Of a stretch of 29,526 nt of DNA, positions 25,175 through 29,526 are shown piece after piece. Source of the DNA: a virus; the IMG/VR virus record IMGVR_UViG_3300025849_000151, positions 1 through 29,526 of that record. One strand, 5' to 3'. The position numbers and the translations under genes were made by a program. Position 1 is the first letter of the stretch; each line of letters begins with the position of its first letter. Under the pieces are notes generated by a model. It searched no databases and had not been told where the DNA came from. It saw nothing but the letters and a program-made list of their open reading frames with translations.

Positions 25175-25429
25175 ATGTTTAAATGGTTACAAAATTTATT
25201 TGGTTCTGGCACAGTAGTTAACGTTGTTAATGAAGTATTTCCTGACGAAGTACAGGAAAGTGTTAACTCAAAGAAAAGTGTAAAGGTTACTAAGGCAAGT
25301 TTGTCAAAGTTCACTAAGCAAGAATTAGAAACATTTGCAAAAGAAACTTACAGTGTTGACATTGACAGGCGTAAAAAGAAAGCTGATTTAGTCAGCGAAG
25401 TGCTTAAACTTTCTAAGAACGCAAAATAG
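25175..25429 (+). CDS. Small SAP/HeH-like protein, 84 aa
   Basis: Strong ribosome site AAAGGAGAA before the ATG. Residues ~40-80 (TKASLSKFTKQELETFAKETYSVDIDRR then KKADLVSEVLKLS) have the two-helix spacing of SAP/HeH or Rho-N-like DNA-binding motifs. The N-terminal 30 residues (MFKWLQNLFGSGTVVNVVNEVF) are hydrophobic to amphipathic. Function unknown; nucleic-acid binding is the best guess. Its 3' end overlaps the convergent coiled-coil gene by 17 bp. Confidence 0.75.
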   Translation: MFKWLQNLFGSGTVVNVVNEVFPDEVQESVNSKKSVKVTKASLSKFTKQELETFAKETYSVDIDRRKKKADLVSEVLKLSKNAK

Positions 25430-25700
25430 CACTTTTTAATTGTTCGATTGCAGTTTCACAACGAGTTAGCTTACGCTCTAATGTAGTAATAGCAGCTCGT
25501 TGTTTTCTTGACTGTTCTTCCAAGCTAGTTACATATTGAAGTGACGGAACTTCTTGCTGAGTGCCATCTTCACCTAACATGGTAAATCTATCAACACCCT
25601 GTGCTTTTAGTCCACCAGTAACTCTGTTTGGATTTTTATCAGACGCAGTCGGTAACGAAGGCTTCGCTTGGCGCCCGTACATTTTGTTCAAATAGCTCAT
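25413..25700 (-). CDS. Small coiled-coil protein, 95 aa
   Basis: N-terminus MSYLNKMYGRQAKPSLPTASDK is basic and probably unstructured. The C-terminal ~40 residues (VTSLEEQSRKQRAAITTLERK and LTRCETAIEQLKSAIL) form a clear coiled coil. It has its own perfect late-type promoter TATAAATA and ribosome site (GAGGAG), so late expression and a virion or assembly role are likely. It overlaps the 3' end of uvdE by 62 bp in another frame. Family not recognised. Confidence 0.78.
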   Translation of the reverse strand: MSYLNKMYGRQAKPSLPTASDKNPNRVTGGLKAQGVDRFTMLGEDGTQQEVPSLQYVTSLEEQSRKQRAAITTLERKLTRCETAIEQLKSAILRS

Positions 25701-26730
25701 AGTGTTTTAACTCCTCTTTGTATTTATATAGGTCAATACTAGCAAGGTTCTTACACTTGCTCTCGCACATAATATCTGCGTAAGGCAAAAAGCTCAATGC
25801 CCAGTCATTAACAAGTTGATTAGGATAGTAATCACTGTGCGCTCGTAGTTTTGCTTTCTTGTGTCCTGCTTCTAATAGTGCAGGCATATTGGGCATTGTA
25901 TCGTGTGCAAAGCCTTCGGGCAATGCTTCGTTGCGACTGTATGAATAATGTATTACAGGACGCACACCGCGCCAGCTGTCAATCACACGAGCAAATCTAT
26001 CGTCGGTGGGTAAGATATATTCAGCTTCGCGGCACCAGTGGTGGTGTATGTCAAGAACGAGGGCACATACATCGACGAGTTCAAGGCTGTGTTCAAGGCC
26101 CCATTTGTTTTCGTCATTTTCGATCGTGATAACATTTCTCGCCTCTTGAGATAGTCTTGTGTTAACTGCGTGTTTGATACCGGCTGGACCTTGCCTGCCT
26201 GATATGTGGACGTTGCATTTAAAGTCTTGGAATGTGCGTCCATAGCCCATCCAGCGGATGACATCGGTGTGATATTCAAATTCTTCTATGCTCCTATCTA
26301 CAATATCAGGGTTGTCAGATGCAAGCACAGTAAACTGACCAGGATGCATAGACAACCGTACATCCAACTGCCTTGCAAGCTCGCCGACCCTTGCGAAATG
26401 CTTTTCACAATATGCGACCACAGCAGGTAGTTTCCAATAATAACTCCAGTCAAGCTGAGTGTATACAGGAAGGACGTCACTGCCAAGTCGAACCATTCGT
26501 AATTCATTTGGTAAACTCCCTACGTATTCAATCAAATTGTAGTATGACTGAATGTTATGCACCATGATGTCCCACAAGCGTTCTTCTGCAACATCACGAG
26601 TTTGTCTATTAAGCCACTGTACTGTAGTACTACGAGTATTTAGTGGTCGCTGAATTTCTTCTAGTAGTTTCTTCTTCTGTGTTTGATCTGGATGCATGTA
26701 CTTACATGCAAAGCCTATACGTTTTACCAT
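25639..26730 (-). CDS. uvsE: UV-damage endonuclease UvsE/UvdE
   Basis: 363 residues, slightly longer than bacterial UvsE. Metal-site motifs of the TIM-barrel family are visible: RLSMHPGQF (125-133), HISGR with His175, ENDEN (204-208), LDIHHHW (226-232) and RAHSDYY (296-302). The enzyme nicks DNA 5' of UV photoproducts and some abasic sites, starting repair without light; for a sunlit-water phage it would protect or restore genomes. The start has a GGGAG ribosome site and an early-type promoter ~115 bp upstream. The last 62 bp overlap the next gene. Confidence 0.92.
   Translation of the reverse strand: MVKRIGFACKYMHPDQTQKKKLLEEIQRPLNTRSTTVQWLNRQTRDVAEERLWDIMVHNIQSYYNLIEYVGSLPNELRMVRLGSDVLPVYTQLDWSYYWKLPAVVAYCEKHFARVGELARQLDVRLSMHPGQFTVLASDNPDIVDRSIEEFEYHTDVIRWMGYGRTFQDFKCNVHISGRQGPAGIKHAVNTRLSQEARNVITIENDENKWGLEHSLELVDVCALVLDIHHHWCREAEYILPTDDRFARVIDSWRGVRPVIHYSYSRNEALPEGFAHDTMPNMPALLEAGHKKAKLRAHSDYYPNQLVNDWALSFLPYADIMCESKCKNLASIDLYKYKEELKHYELFEQNVRAPSEAFVTDCV
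25721..25728 (-). promoter_or_regulatory. Perfect T4-type late promoter TATAAATA inside uvdE
   Basis: TATAAATA on the minus strand, 28 bp before the ATG at 25700, identical to the T4 late consensus. It lies in the 3' coding part of the UV endonuclease gene, letting the coiled-coil gene switch on late apart from its early neighbour. Confidence 0.78.
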
Positions 26731-26879
26731 TTTCTATAACTCCCGTCGAGTTCGTGTGTGCCTGAATTGTGCCACGCCCATTGGATGCAGTTGTACCATG
26801 CATAGTCCGGGTGTTGTCGTAGTTGTTTGTACCATTGTCTAAACAGTATAACACGTTTACGAAAGTTAGTCAAGTTCAT
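26724..26879 (-). CDS. Doubtful small ORF, 51 aa
   Basis: Reads MNLTNFRKRVILFRQWYK and is Trp/Tyr/His-rich to its end. It overlaps the upstream GNAT-like stop by 14 bp and the uvdE start by 7 bp, a spacing typical of real genes here. However, it has no clear ribosome site, and a near-perfect sigma70 promoter lies inside its first codons. A transcript from that promoter would lack its start. It may be only the uvdE leader. Confidence 0.35.
   Translation of the reverse strand: MNLTNFRKRVILFRQWYKQLRQHPDYAWYNCIQWAWHNSGTHELDGSYRKW
26845..26873 (-). promoter_or_regulatory. Sigma70-type promoter for uvdE
   Basis: On the minus strand: TTGACT (26868-26873), 17 bp, TATACT (26845-26850); five of six bases match at each box. 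Expected start near 26838, giving a ~108-nt leader to the UV endonuclease. The -35 lies across the end of the GNAT-like gene. Confidence 0.68.
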
Positions 26880-27300
26880 ATTCAAAGTTTTGACATTCCA
26901 TATGCTTTGCAATAAATTTAGCACCGTTCTTTAGATGAAAGTTTTTAGCCATTTCTGTTAGCGGACTTAGTGTAACAAATTGTTTTACATCTAGATTGGT
27001 TTTCTTAATATGATCTGCAACGGCAAATACAATGTCTCGACCAGCACCTCGATCATAACTCCATACAGTATAAAACACAGCAACATCTGTACCAACCCAT
27101 TGCATATCACGTTCGCATGTAGGCACTTCGTCTGTGTAAGCTACACAGATGACCGCTCGTAGCTCTTCAAAGCTCTCATCGGTATACAGTCCATATACTT
27201 CTCTACCACTACGTGTGCGCCATTCTGCGCTTATGTGTGGGCGAACAGGATCGTCCTTAATTATATCTTCTACCACTTTATTGTTTAATTTTAATAACAA
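26866..27300 (-). CDS. GNAT-like acetyltransferase-fold protein
   Basis: 144 residues from a TTG at 27300, with GGAAG nine bases upstream. The order of elements (AVICVAYTDE, AVFYTVWSYDRGAGRDIVFAV as beta4-alpha3, FVTLSPL then AKNFHLKNGAKFI) fits the GNAT fold, and SPLTEMAKNFHLKNGAKF resembles its C-terminal motif B. The usual Q/RxxGxG/A acetyl-CoA loop is weak (DRGAGRD). An ATG with a better ribosome site lies at 27307 but in another frame (see findings), so the true N-terminus is uncertain. Substrate unknown. Confidence 0.68.
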   Translation of the reverse strand: MLLKLNNKVVEDIIKDDPVRPHISAEWRTRSGREVYGLYTDESFEELRAVICVAYTDEVPTCERDMQWVGTDVAVFYTVWSYDRGAGRDIVFAVADHIKKTNLDVKQFVTLSPLTEMAKNFHLKNGAKFIAKHMECQNFEYELD

Positions 27301-27316
27301 GACTCATATCTTCCTT

Positions 27317-28174
27317 TCATTTCCAATTATTAACTACCCAAGGGTCAAAACAATTTTCAGGATTTGGATCTCCATGGAAAACAGTAATGCAACATTCATT
27401 AGGTGGAACAACTTGTTCTATTGTCCTTAGTTGTCTGCTTCCTGATCGAGATCCTGCCTTAAACGTTTTATCTCTTCTAATTTCCCATTTCCAACTTAAT
27501 ATCCAATTGTCTGGAAATAGTTTTGCTTTAGTATGTGTACGTTGTGCTACATCGTATAACCAATCTTGATCTCCATGAAATCGACGTTGTATATTTTCTT
27601 GATCTATTTCAAAGTCTTCCCAGAAGTGTGTTAGTTGTCCTGAGTTAAATCTTATTACAGAGCTATTATACTTCTGCCAACTTGGCCGCATCTTACGTGT
27701 AAAGTCTCGTATAACACACCAACTATCTATTTCGTATAAGAACAAATGATCGATATTTCTTGCTATTACTACGTCAAGATCCATATAAAGTATTTTTCCC
27801 CTTAAAGGAATATCTTTAGAAAACATGTACGGCTTACACCACCAACCAGATACATTTTTTGGTAATGGTATAATTTTTATCTCTTTAGCTATATCAGTAG
27901 GATCATCTGTTAAACATACAAACTCAAAATCTAGTTTACAATGTCGTTTAACCATACTATAAAGTTTGTTAACATATTCAGCAGAATACTTTTTACCATG
28001 CTTTAAGCATAGCACATGATGTTTTTCTACAGTATTTCGCGGTGAAATCTTAGGAACTTCTGCACTTTTCTGCGCTTTCTCTAGTTCCTTACGAACTTTA
28101 CGTTGTTCTTTTGTTTCGCCTTCAACATACTTCTTGACCAAGCTATGCCTCGTATATCGCTGAGTTTGCTCCAT
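27317..28174 (-). CDS. Glycosyltransferase, GT8-like (GT-A fold)
   Basis: 285 residues from MEQTQRYTRH; a longer start at 28225 would overlap the queD gene by 83 bp. Residues ~20-45 are highly charged and helical. The GT-A domain has FVCLTDDP (86-92), KPYMF, the metal-binding DxD as LYMDLDVV (129-136), HGDQDWL (200-206) and a C-terminal VFHGDPNPEN. Retaining GT8-type enzymes move a sugar from a nucleotide-sugar donor. The target could be modified phage DNA or a host surface sugar. It overlaps queD by 32 bp, so the two are translated together. Confidence 0.8.
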   Translation of the reverse strand: MEQTQRYTRHSLVKKYVEGETKEQRKVRKELEKAQKSAEVPKISPRNTVEKHHVLCLKHGKKYSAEYVNKLYSMVKRHCKLDFEFVCLTDDPTDIAKEIKIIPLPKNVSGWWCKPYMFSKDIPLRGKILYMDLDVVIARNIDHLFLYEIDSWCVIRDFTRKMRPSWQKYNSSVIRFNSGQLTHFWEDFEIDQENIQRRFHGDQDWLYDVAQRTHTKAKLFPDNWILSWKWEIRRDKTFKAGSRSGSRQLRTIEQVVPPNECCITVFHGDPNPENCFDPWVVNNWK

Positions 28175-28592
28175 GCTCTGCACATTCAACTTTAACACAA
28201 TAACAACGATTGTCTGTTGCTTCACGTATTAGTTTGTCTGCAAAGTTAAATGCGTGTTCTGCAAATTTTTCTGCACCAACACCTTCAAATACTCTAATTT
28301 CTGCTAGTCCTAAATTTTGTAACATTAGCATAGTTTCCATCTCTGGATCTTCGTGGTCAACTGCTACTTTATGATCAAAGTGATCTTCTAACCAGGCCTT
28401 CAAAGGTTTTAGTCCACCAAAGTCGACAGCCCAGTTTTTATTGTCTAGTTCATCACAACCAAACGTGAATGTAAATGCTAGACTGTATCCGTGTAGTAAA
28501 TGACAATGTGAATGATCTGCGTTAGGCTGTCTAAAGACTGCCGAAAGACCAATGTTGTGTCCGTAATGTTTTGTACTATAATGTTTTCCCAT
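28143..28592 (-). CDS. queD: QueD/PTPS-family 6-carboxytetrahydropterin synthase-like protein
   Basis: 149 residues. Family segments are SHCHLLHGYSL (Cys30, His34), VDFGGLKPLKAWL (57-69), FDHK (His74) and VECAEHGANSA with Glu136. Canonical QueD has His in SAAH and HGH as zinc ligands; here these read SAVF and HGY, with extra His residues in DHSHCH, so the site is rearranged. I recall an alphaproteobacterial subfamily with the same FRQ...HC..HGY pattern. QueD makes a precursor of queuosine and 7-deazaguanine DNA bases; other pathway genes are not in this window. Strong ribosome site (AGGAG) and a consensus promoter upstream. Confidence 0.85.
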   Translation of the reverse strand: MGKHYSTKHYGHNIGLSAVFRQPNADHSHCHLLHGYSLAFTFTFGCDELDNKNWAVDFGGLKPLKAWLEDHFDHKVAVDHEDPEMETMLMLQNLGLAEIRVFEGVGAEKFAEHAFNFADKLIREATDNRCYCVKVECAEHGANSAIYEA

Positions 28593-28650
28593 AATTTTCT
28601 CCTGTTTATATGGGCGGCAGAATTAGAAGGGTTGACGCCAAGTCCTATTA

Positions 28651-29247
28651 TTAAATACTATTATAACGTATGTTACTTATCGTGTCAACCATTACATTAG
28701 GATAATTCCAGGCTTTAGGTAATTCCCAATTGTCTTGATATATTGTAAATTGTATCTTAGGAAAGCTCTTAAATACCATTCCTATTTGATGTATCCAATA
28801 TCTTGGATCTACAGGATTTTTATTTGACTTATCGTAATTAGGAGTGTCTTTATATACATTATTAACTGTTTTGGTTTTACTATGTAAATCAAATCCAATT
28901 AAACTAACGTGTTGATGATATGCATACATTGCAGCAATAAGAACAGCATATGGTCCACTTCCCCATTGAAAAGGTTCATCATGCCGTTCAGTGCCTTTAT
29001 AAGGTAAAGGCGGCAATTTTCTAATTCTTAATCCTTTATATCGATGGTACCAATCTTCTCGTGTATATACAAATGTATTATTTACATTTACATCATTTTT
29101 AATACATTCTTCTACCATTCTTTTGTCTACACAAACTAAGTAGTCAACAGAATAATCTCTCCAAAGGGCATTGCATCCAACCTTTGGTCCAGAAATTTTG
29201 TCTATGTTGATAGATTTACGACTTTCGCCGTTACCGAATACATACAT
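28651..29247 (-). CDS. MptE-like (DUF115-related) Rossmann-fold protein
   Basis: 198 residues. It begins MYVFGNGESRKSINIDKISG and continues GCNALWRDYSVDYLVCVDKRMV. The GNGxSR turn, GCNAL.RD and D-Y-L-V-x-V-D pattern resemble DUF115/MAF-type proteins that use nucleotide-linked substrates. Later WGSGPYAVLIAAMYAYHQHVSLIGFDL is a second Rossmann-like unit. Related proteins occur in glycan or flagellin glycosylation clusters and next to phage glycosyltransferases. The -35 box of the queD promoter lies in its 3' end. Confidence 0.6.
   Translation of the reverse strand: MYVFGNGESRKSINIDKISGPKVGCNALWRDYSVDYLVCVDKRMVEECIKNDVNVNNTFVYTREDWYHRYKGLRIRKLPPLPYKGTERHDEPFQWGSGPYAVLIAAMYAYHQHVSLIGFDLHSKTKTVNNVYKDTPNYDKSNKNPVDPRYWIHQIGMVFKSFPKIQFTIYQDNWELPKAWNYPNVMVDTISNIRYNSI
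28660..28688 (-). promoter_or_regulatory. Perfect sigma70 consensus promoter upstream of queD
   Basis: On the minus strand: TTGACA (28683-28688), 17 bp, TATAAT (28660-28665): both hexamers and the spacer are consensus. Expected start near 28653, giving a ~60-nt leader before the queD ATG at 28592. Probably a strong early promoter for queD, the glycosyltransferase and the GNAT-like gene. Confidence 0.85.
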
Positions 29248-29255
29248 AAAATTAT

Positions 29256-29526
29256 TTAGCGTGGTTCTACTTCGAGTAGAATATTATCGTATGTTTGTGA
29301 TTTTTCAGTTTGGAAGATCAAATAGTTGCAGACAAAGTTGCCTGTCATGCTAACACGGTATACGCCGCCTTCGACCATATCATCTGGTACTTTCATATGC
29401 CATTGATTAGGAACAGGTTCCCCAGGGCGTGTGTTACGAGTGTATTGTTTTGTAAACTTGTCTAATCTATGCATATGTCCATCTGCATGATATGCAGTTC
29501 CGTATACTTCTGTACTGTTACATTCA
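29256..29526 (-). CDS. Unidentified protein, C-terminal part only
   Basis: The frame stays open past the inner ATG at 29474 to the right edge (codons for ECNSTEVYGTAYHADGH are visible upstream), so the start lies outside the window. The visible 90 residues contain TRPGEPVPNQWHMKVPDDM and a beta-rich end with VYRVSMTGNF. No family recognised. Its stop is eight bases before the next ATG. Confidence 0.7.
   Translation of the reverse strand, partial: ECNSTEVYGTAYHADGHMHRLDKFTKQYTRNTRPGEPVPNQWHMKVPDDMVEGGVYRVSMTGNFVCNYLIFQTEKSQTYDNILLEVEPR

Noticed and set aside
25851-26567. Several open frames on both strands over uvdE
   Set aside because: They overlap a gene with intact catalytic motifs, have no start signals, and arise from the locally higher GC of uvdE.
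29253-29260. GCTAAATA on the minus strand before the MptE-like gene, resembling a late promoter
   Set aside because: It is only 13 bp from the ATG, against 27-28 bp for the others, and is made by the stop codon context of the upstream gene.

Overview
This window is part of a tailed-phage genome. It is AT-rich and very tightly packed, with many ATGA, TAATG or zero-spacing junctions and almost no intergenic DNA. The gene set fits a large T4-superfamily marine myovirus of the kind known from cyanobacteria and SAR11/other alphaproteobacteria: PhoH, ThyX, a gp44-type sliding-clamp loader, a DexA-like exonuclease, a MazG-type pyrophosphohydrolase, a GroES-like co-chaperonin, UvsE/UvdE, a QueD homologue, an IscA/HesB carrier and a ~3,000-residue tail-fibre-like protein. 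The host is inferred, not seen. The 7Fe ferredoxin and the QueD variant look more alphaproteobacterial than cyanobacterial, and no photosynthesis gene is present.

Layout from left to right; nearly all genes read leftward on the minus strand. (a) 1-3110: a late unit with two unidentified genes followed by a full lysis cassette in the order endolysin, small membrane protein (holin candidate), i-spanin, embedded o-spanin lipoprotein. (b) 3270-3998: phoH, on the plus strand. (c) 3999-7550: a nucleotide/replication unit headed by tRNA-Arg, then exonuclease, small proteins, clamp loader, 7Fe ferredoxin, ThyX and dCMP deaminase. (d) 7617-9950: an SGNH-like protein, MazG, a GroES-like protein, a conserved charged protein and a free-standing DnaE-motif protein. 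(e) 9960-24767: a 15-kb structural block with five or six virion/fibre proteins and an IscA-type protein at its head. (f) 24828-25429: two small plus-strand genes (zinc ribbon and SAP-like). (g) 25413-29526: a coiled-coil protein, UV-damage endonuclease, GNAT-like protein, glycosyltransferase, QueD, an MptE-like protein and a gene cut by the right edge.

The transcription plan can largely be read from the DNA. An NNTAAATA late-promoter motif, matching the T4 gp55-type consensus TATAAATA, sits 27-28 bp before the start codon of five genes (39 bp for a sixth). These genes head the structural and lysis units or are small unidentified genes. Four near-consensus sigma70 promoters (TTGAC[A/T]-N17-TA[T/A][A/C][A/C]T-like), all with exactly 17-bp spacers, precede the replication/metabolic units: the tRNA/replication unit, the DnaE-like unit, uvdE, and queD with the glycosyltransferase. 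Metabolic and repair genes would therefore be expressed early by host polymerase, and virion and lysis genes late.

The points most worth a second look are the promoter grammar, the polymerase-III fragment that stops just before the catalytic aspartates, the pairing of a bacterial 7Fe ferredoxin with an A-type Fe-S carrier, a tRNA-Arg with the rare GCG anticodon, and a shared N-terminal module on several fibre proteins.
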